The notes: generated by a model not told the origin, from the sequence alone. 64,000 nucleotides of DNA from Thalassotalea sp. G2M2-11 (GCF_017168195.1 NZ_JADNYL010000002.1:620001-684000); one strand, 5' to 3'; numbered from the stretch's first letter, positions 50,135 through 60,570 are shown. A program made the numbers and translations.

Positions 50135-51085
50135 TCAATAATATTGTGACACGCTTTCAATAAACGATTCAATCATTTCTGTGGGCAATTGATTAATCCC
50201 AGCAGCACCTGCTCGTCCACCACCGGTAGGAAACTGAGCACAAATATCACCAGCACCTTGCTTATTAATAAGTGGTGCTCGCAAACTGACGGTATAGCTG
50301 CCATCTTCATTAATGGTAAAAACCGCATGAGCCTTTGAGGGTGAACGGTTAGCTAATTCATTACCAAATACGCCACTTACTCGCCGAGCCCACTTCTCAT
50401 CGGGTAATTCCACCATTTTACATTGGTCATTATCAACAAGTACTTTCGCTTGTTCAGCTTGTTGCATATCAGCAAGATACGCCTGCTCCAGTTGAAAATA
50501 AACAGAGCCTTGCTCCGCTATCAAGGCTAAAGGATCCGGATAAGCTAATAAGGTATTGAATAAATCTGTCGGTGAAAAATGAAGATCATCTACCGTGCGG
50601 CCATAGCCGTTATAATTAATATAAATCCCTAAGTTTTTCAGCTGAGATTTTTCTAGCTCGCTTAGCGATAATTGTTGCGCTAGCTGCTCAGCCGAGGCGA
50701 TCATATTATCACCATATGCTGCAGCAACAGCCCAATGGGCAAATTGACCATTAAGGTGCTGATTAATTAATAAACTGGTACAAGTATTAGCATCGGTATC
50801 AATAGTTGCGGATAAATGAGGGCTTTGTGGAATATCACCACTGCGGTGATGATCGACATAAAAGACATCAATATTATTCGCCAATAATTGCGCTAATGCC
50901 TGATGATTTTTTTCCATCGAGACATCAAGTACAGTCACGGAAGTCGCATCTAAAGGGACTTGCTTAAGTAAGTCAATATCTCGTTTTACCCCAGTAACTA
51001 ACTGTGATTGTCTAGGCTCGGCCAAACGCAATTGTAGTAACGCAATAATTCCATCAGCATCACCATTAAAGACATCAAAATGCAT
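50135..51085 (-). CDS. DHH-family phosphoesterase
   Basis: This 316-residue protein has the DHH metal-binding motifs: FNGDADGI (motif I), LDVSMEKN (motif II) and YVDHHRSGD (the DHH motif itself). A DHHA1-like C-terminus carries GGGRAGAAGIN. The start at 51085 has GGAG upstream; a longer frame to 51148 runs into cysC. It lies 11 bp after cysC and 30 bp before galE. The family includes nanoRNases and pAp phosphatases. Since PAPS reduction generates pAp, a role in removing it would fit this operon, but that is inferred from position only. Confidence 0.85.
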   Translation of the reverse strand: MHFDVFNGDADGIIALLQLRLAEPRQSQLVTGVKRDIDLLKQVPLDATSVTVLDVSMEKNHQALAQLLANNIDVFYVDHHRSGDIPQSPHLSATIDTDANTCTSLLINQHLNGQFAHWAVAAAYGDNMIASAEQLAQQLSLSELEKSQLKNLGIYINYNGYGRTVDDLHFSPTDLFNTLLAYPDPLALIAEQGSVYFQLEQAYLADMQQAEQAKVLVDNDQCKMVELPDEKWARRVSGVFGNELANRSPSKAHAVFTINEDGSYTVSLRAPLINKQGAGDICAQFPTGGGRAGAAGINQLPTEMIESFIESVSQYY

Positions 51086-51096
51086 TATCACTCCTG

Positions 51097-51702
51097 TTAT
51101 TTTATATACTGATGTTTCACTAAAAACTGAACAACCTGCTCTGCACACTGAGCTACCGTTTGCTCTGCTGTTTTTACATGAATCGTTGGGCTTTCTGGAA
51201 TATCGTAACTGGAATCAATACCGGTAAAGTCTTTAATTTCACCTGCGCGCGCTTTTTTGTACAACCCCTTTGGATCTCGTTGCTCGCATACATCAATTGG
51301 TGTATCAATAAAGACTTCGATAAACTCCCCTTCAGCTAACATTTCTTTTGCCATGGCTCGATCGGCGGCAAAAGGAGAAATAAACGCAGTTGAGACAATT
51401 AACCCAGCATCAACAAACAACTTACTCACTTCGCTGATGCGACGAATATTTTCCACACGATCTTCATCACTAAAAGCTAAATCACCATTTAAACCATGAC
51501 GGACATTATCGCCATCAAGCAAGTAACTATGACAACCCCGTTCAAACAATAATGCATCAACAGCATTTGCAACGGTAGATTTTCCCGAACCACTCAAGCC
51601 GGTATACCAAAGCAGACAAGGCTGTTGTTGTTTTAACTGAGCCCGCTGGGCTTTATCGATATGCTGAGCGTGCCAGACAGTATTCTCTGTTTTCATGAGC
51701 AT
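51097..51702 (-). CDS. cysC: Adenylylsulfate kinase
   Basis: CysC phosphorylates APS to PAPS in assimilatory sulfate reduction. The 201-residue protein has the P-loop TGLSGSGKSTVANAV, the APS-binding DGDNVRHGLNGDL and the lid/loop VFIDTPIDVCEQRDPKGLYKKAR. Starts at 51702 and 51696 are both ATG and are hard to separate. It lies 18 bp after the SLC13 permease gene, in the cysD-cysN transcript. Length is usual. Confidence 0.96.
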   Translation of the reverse strand: MLMKTENTVWHAQHIDKAQRAQLKQQQPCLLWYTGLSGSGKSTVANAVDALLFERGCHSYLLDGDNVRHGLNGDLAFSDEDRVENIRRISEVSKLFVDAGLIVSTAFISPFAADRAMAKEMLAEGEFIEVFIDTPIDVCEQRDPKGLYKKARAGEIKDFTGIDSSYDIPESPTIHVKTAEQTVAQCAEQVVQFLVKHQYIK

Positions 51703-51720
51703 TTCATCATCTATTATTGA

Positions 51721-53448
51721 TTAAAAAGGAAAAACGATTGGCAGTAATGTTAACACCACAACGCTATAAACAAGCGACACCGGCACTCCAAACTTCACTA
51801 CATCTTTTAAGGTATAATTTCCCGCGTTAAACACCATCACATTGGTTTGATAACCAAAAGGGCTGATAAAGCTGCCACTTGCAGCAAAAGCCACCGCCAT
51901 AACAAAAGGTAATGGACTTACCCCAAGGCCAATACTAATGCTATAAGCAATAGGAAAAATCAAGGCTGCAGCCGCACTGTTTGTCACTATTTCAGTACTT
52001 AGTAAGGTTAAAATAAATATGGCTATTAACACGAAATAAGCACTTTGCCCATACAACACAGATTCAATATTAATGGCAATAAGTTCAGCAACACCACTGG
52101 TTTCTAAGGCTTTTGCTAGCGTTAATGCCCCTAGCACTATCATCCAAATCTCTAACGGAAAACGTCGTTTGACTTCATTAATGGTTAAACAACCAGTAAA
52201 AATTAAAATGGCCACATAAAAGATCATGCACTTTAGCAATGTTACTGAAGTTAGCACTGAAACAGCTATTGCACTAATAAAACCAAATAACGTTAAATTA
52301 TCACGCCAGCCAAACAACATATTGTCAGGTTGATGCCCTGATAGAATATAAAAGTTTTTAGATAAATTAGTGCGTGTACTAAAATCATTACCCACCGCTA
52401 ACACTAAAAAATCTCCCGGCTGAATGATCAAAGAGCCAAGTTTACCTGAAAGTGCCACCCCTTCGCGACGAACAGCGACTACCGCAGCATCAAAACGCGC
52501 TCGAAAACCGGCTTGTTTCAAAGTTTTTCCCACCACAGCAGAATCGGGTTTAATTAACACTTCAGTCAAGTTATCCCTCAATAAACCATCTTGCTCTGCA
52601 AACAGGGTAAGACCATCAAATTGCTGTAATACCAGCACCTTTGAAACATCGCCCGAAAAAATTAACTTATCATTTGCCATTAACACTTCATCTGGCGCAA
52701 CAGGTGAAATTAAACGTCCTTGGCGAATGACTTCGACTAAGAACAAAGCATCTAAATTTCGTAGACCATTTTCTTCCACGGTTAAATTGATCATTTTTGA
52801 ATCGGGACTCACCCGAGCTTCGAGCAAGTATTCTTGATCGCTAGTCTGTGTTTTCACACTATCGGGTAAAACACGTTGACGTAAAATAATCACCAATAAA
52901 CAGCAAAATAGCGCCACAATGCCGATAGGGGTAAAATCAAAAAAACTCAGCCCTTCACTGCCCTTATCGATCAACATAGTATTGATAATCAAGTTAGTAG
53001 AGGTGCCGACTAAGGTTAATGTTCCCCCTAAAATCGCCGCGAACGACAAAGGTAGTAACAATTTACCCGGATTAATCACTCGATTTTTCTGTACCGTTGA
53101 AATTAATGTTGCCACCACTGCAGTATTATTCATAAATGCAGAAGCAATAGCGGTAAAAGAGAGTGTACGTAAGGTGGAGAAGAATGCTGAGCCACTGAAC
53201 ATAACCGCCGACATACGCCGAAGTATAGAGGTTCGTTCAAAAGAAAATGATGCTAAAACCAGTAAGATTAACGTTACTAAGCCCGGATTTACCGCATTAG
53301 CCAACACATCGTTAGTATCAACATAAGATGCAGCTAAACAGGCTAACATTGCACCTGCAAACACCCTCTCTGGCACACGTTGAAACCGGATCAAACCAAT
53401 AAAGGTCATCAAGAATATTGCAATTAGCAGCCACTGCATTGTATGCAC
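51721..53448 (-). CDS. SLC13-family permease with RCK_C domains, probable sulfate importer
   Basis: This 575-residue membrane protein has N-terminal helices (to ~residue 185), two cytosolic TrkA-C/RCK_C-type domains (about 210-290 and 295-375), and C-terminal helices. Conserved DASS-type stretches are FMNNTAVVATLI and VGTSTNLIINTM in the first half, and TNSAAAALIFPIAYS in the second. Such proteins transport divalent anions with sodium. Its place between cysN and cysC makes sulfate the likely substrate. No cysTWA-type ABC sulfate importer is seen in the window. Confidence 0.88.
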   Translation of the reverse strand: MHTMQWLLIAIFLMTFIGLIRFQRVPERVFAGAMLACLAASYVDTNDVLANAVNPGLVTLILLVLASFSFERTSILRRMSAVMFSGSAFFSTLRTLSFTAIASAFMNNTAVVATLISTVQKNRVINPGKLLLPLSFAAILGGTLTLVGTSTNLIINTMLIDKGSEGLSFFDFTPIGIVALFCCLLVIILRQRVLPDSVKTQTSDQEYLLEARVSPDSKMINLTVEENGLRNLDALFLVEVIRQGRLISPVAPDEVLMANDKLIFSGDVSKVLVLQQFDGLTLFAEQDGLLRDNLTEVLIKPDSAVVGKTLKQAGFRARFDAAVVAVRREGVALSGKLGSLIIQPGDFLVLAVGNDFSTRTNLSKNFYILSGHQPDNMLFGWRDNLTLFGFISAIAVSVLTSVTLLKCMIFYVAILIFTGCLTINEVKRRFPLEIWMIVLGALTLAKALETSGVAELIAINIESVLYGQSAYFVLIAIFILTLLSTEIVTNSAAAALIFPIAYSISIGLGVSPLPFVMAVAFAASGSFISPFGYQTNVMVFNAGNYTLKDVVKFGVPVSLVYSVVVLTLLPIVFPF

Positions 53449-53548
53449 GATATTTTTCCTTAAAGCAGCGTATCTTTTTGCTTTGTTTTACCAATTGCTC
53501 AGACAGAATACAACATTTGCCTGAGCAATCATCATTGAAAGATAAAGT

Positions 53549-54958
53549 CTATTTTAATTTAGAAATATCTCGTGCACCCCAGTGTGGGAAATGTTTGCGG
53601 ATCAATGCGTTATATTCTAACTCAAAAGCGCTAAACTCATGCTGTTCGCCATTATTTACTACATGGTTGATCATCCCAGCCCCAACAGTAATATTAGTTA
53701 AGCGATCAATGATAATAAACGCACCTGTTGATGGGTTGTGCTGATATGCATCAAAATGTAATGGCTCTGCCACTTCAAAATTAACCGAACCAATTTCATT
53801 TAATGCCAATTGTGTAGTGTCTGATTGCACCATCGTATTAACATTGACTTGGTATTCCATCGAGGAAACGTGACCCGTAGTGATTTTACTGCCCTGTTTA
53901 ATATAATACTCACGACCAGTTTCTAATTCATCTTCGTGCATCCACACAACCGTGGCATTAAATTCGTTGGCAGAATGCGGTAAAGCGCCTTTTTTAACGA
54001 TCATTTCACCACGGCTGATATCAATTTCATCTTCCAAGGTTAAGGTGATCGCTTGGCCTTTATCGGCACGATCCAAATCGCCATCAAAGGTGACTATTGA
54101 TTTCACCGTGCTTTCTTTACCCGAAGGCAAGGCAACCACTTCATCGCCAACACGAATATGCCCTGAGCCGATGGTGCCAGCAAAGCCTCTAAAATTAAGA
54201 TGCGGTCGGTTTACATATTGCACTTGTAATCTAAATTCGGTGCACTCTTCTTTACCTTCTACTGTAATAGTATTAAGCAATTTCATCATAGTGGCACCTG
54301 GGTACCAAGGCATGTTCGGGCTCTCTTCTACCACGTTATCACCACGTAATGCAGAAATAGGCACAAAACGCACATCGGTGAAATTTAACTCATCAGCAAA
54401 GTCGCGATATTCTTTTTTGATTTCTTGATAACGATCTTGGCTGTAATCCACTAAATCCATTTTATTCACCGCAACCAGTACATGCTTAATACCTAATAGC
54501 GAACAAATAAAAGAATGGCGGCGGGTTTGCACTTGTACGCCATGACGAGCATCTATCAAAATAACGGCTAAATCACAGGTTGATGCACCCGTTGCCATAT
54601 TGCGAGTGTATTGTTCATGACCAGGGGTATCTGCAATAATGAATTTACGCTTATCCGTGGCGAAATACCGATAGGCTACATCAATTGTGATGCCTTGCTC
54701 TCGTTCAGATTGCAATCCATCGACTAATAACGCGAGATCAACCTCTTCCCCCGTTGTGCCTGATTTTTTACTGTCACTTTCAATCGCAGCTAATTGATCT
54801 TCAAAAATCATTTTCGAATCATGTAATAAACGACCAATCAGGGTGCTTTTACCATCATCAACGCTACCACAGGTGAAAAAGCGCAACATTTCTTTATTTT
54901 CATGTTGCTTTAAGTAGGCTTCAATATCGCTTGCAAGTAACTCGGAGTTAGGGCTCAT
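53549..54958 (-). CDS. cysN: Sulfate adenylyltransferase large subunit
   Basis: CysN is the GTPase subunit of ATP sulfurylase; GTP hydrolysis drives APS formation by CysD. From the ATG at 54958 the protein has 469 residues (E. coli 475). It shows the G1 motif [21 protein letters not shown]3 in [18 protein letters not shown] and G4 in [16 protein letters not shown] lies seven bases before this ATG. A longer frame to 55003 is not supported. It follows cysD after 81 bp. Confidence 0.97.
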   Translation of the reverse strand: MSPNSELLASDIEAYLKQHENKEMLRFFTCGSVDDGKSTLIGRLLHDSKMIFEDQLAAIESDSKKSGTTGEEVDLALLVDGLQSEREQGITIDVAYRYFATDKRKFIIADTPGHEQYTRNMATGASTCDLAVILIDARHGVQVQTRRHSFICSLLGIKHVLVAVNKMDLVDYSQDRYQEIKKEYRDFADELNFTDVRFVPISALRGDNVVEESPNMPWYPGATMMKLLNTITVEGKEECTEFRLQVQYVNRPHLNFRGFAGTIGSGHIRVGDEVVALPSGKESTVKSIVTFDGDLDRADKGQAITLTLEDEIDISRGEMIVKKGALPHSANEFNATVVWMHEDELETGREYYIKQGSKITTGHVSSMEYQVNVNTMVQSDTTQLALNEIGSVNFEVAEPLHFDAYQHNPSTGAFIIIDRLTNITVGAGMINHVVNNGEQHEFSAFELEYNALIRKHFPHWGARDISKLK

Positions 54959-55039
54959 GGTTTTTCCTTGAAATACTGTGTTGCTGGTCAGAGTGTCTGA
55001 CACAATTAACTAAAATTACGACGGCTTAAATAAGTGTAT

Positions 55040-55945
55040 TTAAAAATACCCTTCCATTTTCTTTTTCTCCATCGAGCCAGCAGAGTCATGATCTATCACT
55101 CGCCCTTGACGCTCCGAGGTTTTAGTTAATAACATTTCTTGAATAATTTCGGGTAAGGTGGCTGCTTCTGACTCCACTGCACCAGTTAACGGATAACAAC
55201 CTAAGGTTCTAAAGCGAACACTTTTCATCATCACCTCTTCGCCCTCTTCTAACGGCATACGGTCATCATCAACCATAATTAATGTGCCATCACGCTCAAC
55301 AACTGGGCGCTCTTTTGCGAGATAAAGTGGTACAATTTTAATATTTTCTAAATAAATATATTGCCAAATATCTAATTCAGTCCAGTTAGATAACGGGAAT
55401 ACACGTATGCTTTCACCTTTATCGACTTTGCCGTTGTAGATATTCCATAATTCTGGACGTTGACTTTTCGGATCCCAACGGTGGTTTTTATCTCGAAATG
55501 AATACACACGTTCTTTGGCACGCGATTTTTCTTCATCACGTCTAGCGCCACCAAACGCGGCATCAAAACCATAATGATCCAGTGCCTGTTTTAACCCTTG
55601 AGTTTTCATAATATCGGTATGTTTAGCACTGCCATGCTCAAACGGGCTAATATTCATTTTAAGCCCTTCAGGGTTTTGATGGACTAATAACTCAAAGCCA
55701 TATTCATCCGCCATCTGATCGCGAAATGCAATCATCTCCTTGAACTTCCAAGTGGTATCAACATGTAAAAGCGGAAATGGAATTTTGCCTGGCGCGAATG
55801 CTTTGCGCGCTAAATGCAATAATACCGCAGAATCTTTACCGACAGAGTAAAGCATCACAGGCTTATCAAACTCAGCAGCCACTTCCCGCATGATATGAAT
55901 AGATTCGGCTTCTAATTTTTGTAAATGAGTTAAGTTCATCGACAT
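55040..55945 (-). CDS. cysD: Sulfate adenylyltransferase small subunit
   Basis: CysD carries out the adenylylation of sulfate with ATP. The 301-residue protein belongs to the PP-loop/PAPS-reductase fold, with the nucleotide motif [19 protein letters not shown] and the family blocks [16 protein letters not shown] and [14 protein letters not shown]. coli CysD is 302 residues. It opens the sulfate operon; the promoter must lie in the 122 bp between it and the pgi stop. That gap is very A/T-rich, and I see no confident CysB site in it. Confidence 0.97.
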   Translation of the reverse strand: MSMNLTHLQKLEAESIHIMREVAAEFDKPVMLYSVGKDSAVLLHLARKAFAPGKIPFPLLHVDTTWKFKEMIAFRDQMADEYGFELLVHQNPEGLKMNISPFEHGSAKHTDIMKTQGLKQALDHYGFDAAFGGARRDEEKSRAKERVYSFRDKNHRWDPKSQRPELWNIYNGKVDKGESIRVFPLSNWTELDIWQYIYLENIKIVPLYLAKERPVVERDGTLIMVDDDRMPLEEGEEVMMKSVRFRTLGCYPLTGAVESEAATLPEIIQEMLLTKTSERQGRVIDHDSAGSMEKKKMEGYF

Positions 55946-56067
55946 CTTATAATTAAGTCCATATTTAATAATGATGAAGATTTTGCCATAACTTACACAT
56001 AACTTCTATATAAGAAATAACCCTGTTATAGCATTAAGGAATAACAAAGTACCCAAATATAATGCAT

Positions 56068-57687
56068 TTATTGATTTTCTTTCTTATAGTGATTAATGAG
56101 TGACAAAGTAGAATCAGAAAGCCCAGCTGGTGCTTCTCCAGCCATGGCAACTAACACCTGATGACTTAAGGTTTTACCCAGTTCCACCCCCCACTGATCA
56201 AACGAATTAAGCTGCCATAACGCCCCTTGAACAAATATTTTATGTTCATATAACGCGAGCAGAGCACCTAATGTTTTAGGTGTCAGTTTATTTATCAATA
56301 AGGTATTACTGGGGGTATTGCCCTTCATCACTTTATGAGGAGCTAATGTTGCAGCTTCTTCTCTCGTAACCCCTTGTGAGACTAAGTCTTTTGTTGCTTG
56401 CTCCAGTGTTTTTCCTTGCATTAAAGCTTCACTTTGAGCAAAACAATTAGCCACCAGTACGTTATGATGCTTAGCTAAATCAGTCTGGCTTTGCATGGCA
56501 ACAATAAAGTCACAGGGAATAATATCTTCACTTTGATGCATTAATTGCATAAATGCATGCTGGCCATTGGTGCCTTCTTGACCAAACACGACAGGAGCGG
56601 TTTTCCACTCAAGTTTTTCTCCCTGAATCGATACCGACTTACCATTGCTTTCCATATCTGTTTGTTGCAAATAGCCGGGTAATGAGCGCAAAGAGTGATC
56701 ATAAGGCAAAATAGCTAAACTGCTATACCCTAAACCATTGCGATTCCAGATCCCTAGCAAGGCTAACAACACTGGCATATTGTCGCTCAATGGAGCATTG
56801 AGAAAATGCTGATCCATTGTATTAGCACCACGCTTTATCGCTGAAAAATTATCGTTCCCAATAGCCAAAGCTAGTGGTAAACCAACCGCTGACCACAGAG
56901 AAAATCGGCCACCTACCCAATCCCACATCGGGAGAATATTGTCTTTTGCTATACCAAATTGCGTTGCTGCATCAATGTTGGTACTCACTGCCAGCCATTG
57001 CTGAGCGATAATATCTTCTGTCACCTGGCTCGCTAACATCCACGCTTTTACTGTTTGAGCATTAAGTAAGGTTTCTTGAGTGGTAAAGGTTTTAGAGATT
57101 ACTACAACTAGGGTAGTCTCAGCGTTTAGCTGGTTCAGTTTTTCTTGTACTGCGCCGCCATCAACATTTGCCAACACATGAACATCTAGTTCAGGGTTTT
57201 GATATGGCTTTAATGCGGATAACCCCACCTTAATACCATAGTAAGAACCACCAATACCTATCGCTAACACATCAGTAAATTTTTGCCCAGATAAAGACAA
57301 GCGTTTACCTTGATAAACATCATCAACTATGCCAGCCATTTTTTGCTCGGTGGCAATAACCTCTGAGGCTATTTCTCTGCCTAAAGTTGTTTTTTTATCC
57401 TGCTCAGACGCTCTTAATATTGTATGTAAAACTGCACGATTCTCGGTACGGTTGATCTTCACGCCGTTAAACATCTGGGTAATTTTTTCAGACAAACCAG
57501 CGTGGTTAGCCCAATCAACCAATGCGGTTAATTCACTCTCTATAATATTTTGCTTGGAATAATCTAAAAAAATATCAGCACAAGTGACTGACATTTTTTC
57601 TACTCGGCTTGGATCGTTAAATAAAGGGGATATAGCGCGGTTTTTTGCCTTATTGGCTAGTGCAATAATATTTGCTAGGTTTTCCAC
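56068..57687 (-). CDS. pgi: Glucose-6-phosphate isomerase
   Basis: The enzyme interconverts glucose-6-phosphate and fructose-6-phosphate. The 539-residue protein has the family signatures VGGRFSLWSAVGLPLALAIG and GVELGKTLSHQV, and FGQEGTNGQHAFMQLMHQ with the active-site block. The start is GTG with AAGGGA about ten bases upstream; no in-frame ATG lies near. It follows galU after 55 bp, a gap filled by a four-copy 14-bp repeat. Length is slightly below the usual ~549 residues through a shorter N-terminus. Confidence 0.95.
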   Translation of the reverse strand: MENLANIIALANKAKNRAISPLFNDPSRVEKMSVTCADIFLDYSKQNIIESELTALVDWANHAGLSEKITQMFNGVKINRTENRAVLHTILRASEQDKKTTLGREIASEVIATEQKMAGIVDDVYQGKRLSLSGQKFTDVLAIGIGGSYYGIKVGLSALKPYQNPELDVHVLANVDGGAVQEKLNQLNAETTLVVVISKTFTTQETLLNAQTVKAWMLASQVTEDIIAQQWLAVSTNIDAATQFGIAKDNILPMWDWVGGRFSLWSAVGLPLALAIGNDNFSAIKRGANTMDQHFLNAPLSDNMPVLLALLGIWNRNGLGYSSLAILPYDHSLRSLPGYLQQTDMESNGKSVSIQGEKLEWKTAPVVFGQEGTNGQHAFMQLMHQSEDIIPCDFIVAMQSQTDLAKHHNVLVANCFAQSEALMQGKTLEQATKDLVSQGVTREEAATLAPHKVMKGNTPSNTLLINKLTPKTLGALLALYEHKIFVQGALWQLNSFDQWGVELGKTLSHQVLVAMAGEAPAGLSDSTLSLINHYKKENQ

Positions 57688-57689
57688 TA

Positions 57690-57745
57690 TGCATTATCCC
57701 TTAAGTATAGTCCCTTAAACATTTTCTCTTAAACATAGTCCCTTA
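57690..57745 (-). repeat. 14-bp tandem repeat between galU and pgi
   Basis: Read on the minus strand there are four consecutive 14-base units: TAAGGGACTATGTT, TAAGAGAAAATGTT, TAAGGGACTATACT and TAAGGGATAATGCA. The first TAA is the galU stop codon and the last unit supplies the AAGGGA ribosome site for pgi. Three of four units carry an AAGGGA. No repeat of this kind is seen elsewhere in the window. Confidence 0.85.
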
Positions 57746-58648
57746 TGCATTGTTACCAACAATTTCACGTAAATACTGTTTAAACTCGGTAGCAAGTTCA
57801 GGATGACGTAAGCCATACTCAATATTAGCCTTCATATAACCAAGTTTAGAACCACAATCATGTGACTTTCCTGTCATATGAAATGCTTCCACCGTCTCAA
57901 CTTTCATTAAGCTGGCAATGGCATCCGTTAATTGAATTTCATCCCCTGCTCCAGGCGGGGTAAACTCCAATAAATCCCAAATAGCACCAGATAATACATA
58001 ACGACCAACCACAGCAAGATTTGATGGTGCTTCATCCTGAGCAGGTTTTTCAACCACCGCCGTCATCACTTTGGACTGTCCCGCTTCTAAAGCATGGCCT
58101 TCGCAATCGACCACACCATAACTACTGACTTTTTCCATCGGCACCGGTTCAACCATAATTTGGCTGTGGGCAACTTCATCAAAGCGACGTAACATAGCCG
58201 CAAGGTTTTCTGTTCTTGGATTGGCGCTAGCTTCATCTAAAATCACATCAGGTAACACAACAACAAAGGGCTCATTACCGACTATTGGCCTTGCTTTTAA
58301 TACCGCATGCCCTAATCCTTTAGCTTCCCCTTGGCGTACATGCATAATCGTCACCCCTTTTGGGCAGATAGCTTGTACTTCTTCCAATAATTGTCGTTTA
58401 ACGCGTTTTTCTAAAGTGGTTTCTAACTCGAATGACTTATCAAAATGATTTTCAATGGCATTTTTCGATGAATGGGTTACCAAGACAATTTCTTTAATCC
58501 CTGCATCAATACATTCATTAACAATATATTGAATCAGTGGTTTATCGACTATCGGTAACATTTCTTTGGGAATCGCTTTGGTTGCTGGCAACATTCGTGT
58601 TCCTAAGCCGGCAACAGGAATAACCGCCTTGGTAATTTTTTTCGTCAT
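57743..58648 (-). CDS. galU: UTP-glucose-1-phosphate uridylyltransferase
   Basis: GalU makes UDP-glucose from UTP and glucose-1-phosphate for polysaccharides and the GalE route. The 301-residue protein has the nucleotidyltransferase motif [20 protein letters not shown] near the N-terminus with the following [10 protein letters not shown]. It also has [18 protein letters not shown] and the block [20 protein letters not shown] lies upstream of the ATG. It heads a galU-pgi transcript, and galE is found 8 kb further on the same strand. Confidence 0.97.
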   Translation of the reverse strand: MTKKITKAVIPVAGLGTRMLPATKAIPKEMLPIVDKPLIQYIVNECIDAGIKEIVLVTHSSKNAIENHFDKSFELETTLEKRVKRQLLEEVQAICPKGVTIMHVRQGEAKGLGHAVLKARPIVGNEPFVVVLPDVILDEASANPRTENLAAMLRRFDEVAHSQIMVEPVPMEKVSSYGVVDCEGHALEAGQSKVMTAVVEKPAQDEAPSNLAVVGRYVLSGAIWDLLEFTPPGAGDEIQLTDAIASLMKVETVEAFHMTGKSHDCGSKLGYMKANIEYGLRHPELATEFKQYLREIVGNNA

Positions 58649-58995
58649 TTTACTCCCTTAATCGTATTTTTATAGATATTTACGAGGTATAAATTTTACA
58701 TGAATGATACTATTAATGTCCTTATGAAAACCAGTATTTGGTGCTTTTTCTCTCAAAGTATATTACAAGTTTGCAACACAGCTGTTCAATATTATCCCGT
58801 TTCTCAGATGTACAAGAAAACTAACGCCTACAATCAAGCTTTCAACACACTGAACTTGCACTTCACGCCTTACAAAGGTATAAATGCCGCAGGTAAAATT
58901 AAATTGCGCCAATTGAACCTGATTATCAGTCTTATCTAATTTATAAAAAGAATAATAATGCTCAATATTCAGTGCGCCCCAGTAAGGAAAATTAT
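58649..58995. other. Intergenic region between galU and the peptide transporter gene
   Basis: These 347 bp separate two divergent genes and should hold both promoters. Short open frames exist on both strands (for example 58700-58939 plus) but have no ribosome site, no recognisable product and overlap each other, so I do not call them. No strong inverted repeat is visible. Confidence 0.5.
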
Positions 58996-60534
58996 ATGAC
59001 AACGCAAAGCGCTAAGACATTTTTCGGTCAACCCGAAGGTCTTCAAACATTGTTCTTAACAGAAATGTGGGAACGCATGAGTTACTACGGCATGCGCATG
59101 CTATTAGTACTCTTTATGACAGCAACTTTACAAGATGGTGGTTTAGGTTTAACCGTAGCTTCAGCCGCCGCCATTTATGGCTTGTATACCGGTAGTGTCT
59201 ACTTTATGGGTTTACCTGGCGGTTGGATTTCAGACCGCTTACTCGGTGGTCAACGCGCCGTTTGGTACGGTGGCATTATCATTATGTGTGGACATATTAT
59301 CCTAGCATTTCCAAGCGATAAAACGTTTTTCATCGGTTTGATTGTCGTCATTTTAGGCACAGGTTTATTAAAACCGAATATCGGCGCTATGGTTGGACAA
59401 CTCTATTCTGAAGAAGACAAACGCCGTGATTCCGGATATGCCATCTATTATATGGGTATTAACTTAGGGTCGGTATTAGGTTACACAATCTGTGGATACT
59501 TAATGGAAGATCAAGAAAACTTTGGCTGGCACTGGGCATTTGGTGCAGCGGCTGTCGGTATGGCAATTGGTTTAGTGCAATACCGTAAAACACTCGGTAA
59601 ATTACACGGTGTTGGTGACCAGCCAGCAGCTCCATTAACGAAAAAAGGTAAGCAAGTTAGTTGGACAGCCATTGGTGCAGTGTTAATTATGATAGTGACA
59701 GTAACCGCAATGGCGATCAATGGGGCAATAATTATCGACCCTGTTTCTGTAGCTCAGTATGTTGCTGTTAGTTTTACCATTATGTTTATCCTATATTATG
59801 CATCAATTTATATGTTTGGTAATTTAACACCTAACGAGATGAAACGCTTAGGCGCCTTATTGTTAGTGTGTATTGCCTCCGCATGTTTTTGGTCTGGTTT
59901 TGAACAAGCCGGCTCATCAATGAACCTTTTCGCTCGTGATTATACTGATCGCCTTATCGGTAGTTTTGAAATCCCCACAGGCTGGTTTCAATCACTCAAT
60001 TCAATGTTCATCGTATTGCTATCGCCTTTTTTTGCTGCGCTTTGGATCAACTTAGGTAAGCGCTTTGTTAGCCCATCTTACGGCATCAAATGTGCAGTTG
60101 GTTTGATGATCATGGCCAGTGGTTTTATTGTGATGTTTTTTGCCGCACAGTACGCAGCGTCAGGAATGAAAGTCGCGCCATATTGGTTAGTAGCCACCTA
60201 TTTCTTACATACCGTTGGTGAACTTTGTTTAAGCCCAGTAGCATTAAGTGCCGTTAGTAAGTTATCGCCACGTCGATTCGCCGGTCAAATGATGGGGGTT
60301 TTTGTATTAACCTACTCTATCGGTAATATTATTTCGGGCTTATTAGCCGGTAATTTTGATCCAAACCGTGTTGATCAATTACCAAACTTATACATACAAA
60401 TCAGCTTATTCAGCATTGGTATTGGTATCGTTATCTTACTATTTGCATTTAAATCTCGTATCTGGGAAAACCTAGCCGAAGATAAAAAACCAGCACATGC
60501 TGATGAACAAGAAGCGGCAACGCTAAATATCTAA
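58996..60534 (+). CDS. POT-family proton-coupled oligopeptide transporter
   Basis: This inner-membrane symporter is predicted to import di- and tripeptides with protons. From the ATG at 58996 it has 512 residues and about 14 helices. The POT motif in helix 1 is TEMWERMSYYGMRMLL (ExxERxxYY). The PTR2 signature is GYAIYYMGINLGSVLGYTI, and FWSGFEQAGSSMNLFARDYT carries the second family block. The ATG at 58996 has AAGGA seven bases upstream; an in-frame start at 58972 adds eight residues and is less likely. It resembles DtpT-type transporters. A strong terminator follows directly. Confidence 0.93.
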   Translation: MTTQSAKTFFGQPEGLQTLFLTEMWERMSYYGMRMLLVLFMTATLQDGGLGLTVASAAAIYGLYTGSVYFMGLPGGWISDRLLGGQRAVWYGGIIIMCGHIILAFPSDKTFFIGLIVVILGTGLLKPNIGAMVGQLYSEEDKRRDSGYAIYYMGINLGSVLGYTICGYLMEDQENFGWHWAFGAAAVGMAIGLVQYRKTLGKLHGVGDQPAAPLTKKGKQVSWTAIGAVLIMIVTVTAMAINGAIIIDPVSVAQYVAVSFTIMFILYYASIYMFGNLTPNEMKRLGALLLVCIASACFWSGFEQAGSSMNLFARDYTDRLIGSFEIPTGWFQSLNSMFIVLLSPFFAALWINLGKRFVSPSYGIKCAVGLMIMASGFIVMFFAAQYAASGMKVAPYWLVATYFLHTVGELCLSPVALSAVSKLSPRRFAGQMMGVFVLTYSIGNIISGLLAGNFDPNRVDQLPNLYIQISLFSIGIGIVILLFAFKSRIWENLAEDKKPAHADEQEAATLNI

Positions 60535-60543
60535 TATGAACCC

Positions 60544-60570
60544 AGCGGTGGCAGTGCCACCGCTTTTTTT
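60544..60570 (+). terminator. Rho-independent terminator directly before the cyclo-ligase start
   Basis: AGCGGTGGC-agt-GCCACCGCT (60544-60564) is a 9-bp G/C-rich stem followed by a run of T to 60570. It closes the transporter gene. The next gene's ATG is at 60571, immediately after the last T. Confidence 0.9.

Noticed and set aside
55946-56067. CysB-binding site upstream of cysD
   Set aside because: The gap is A/T-rich and gives several loose matches but none convincing by eye.
58700-58939. 79-codon frames on both strands between galU and the peptide transporter
   Set aside because: They lie opposite each other, lack ribosome sites and have no recognisable protein character.
60535-60570. 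6S RNA gene (ssrS) before ygfA, as in E. coli
   Set aside because: Only a 36-bp gap holding a terminator is present between the transporter gene and ygfA.
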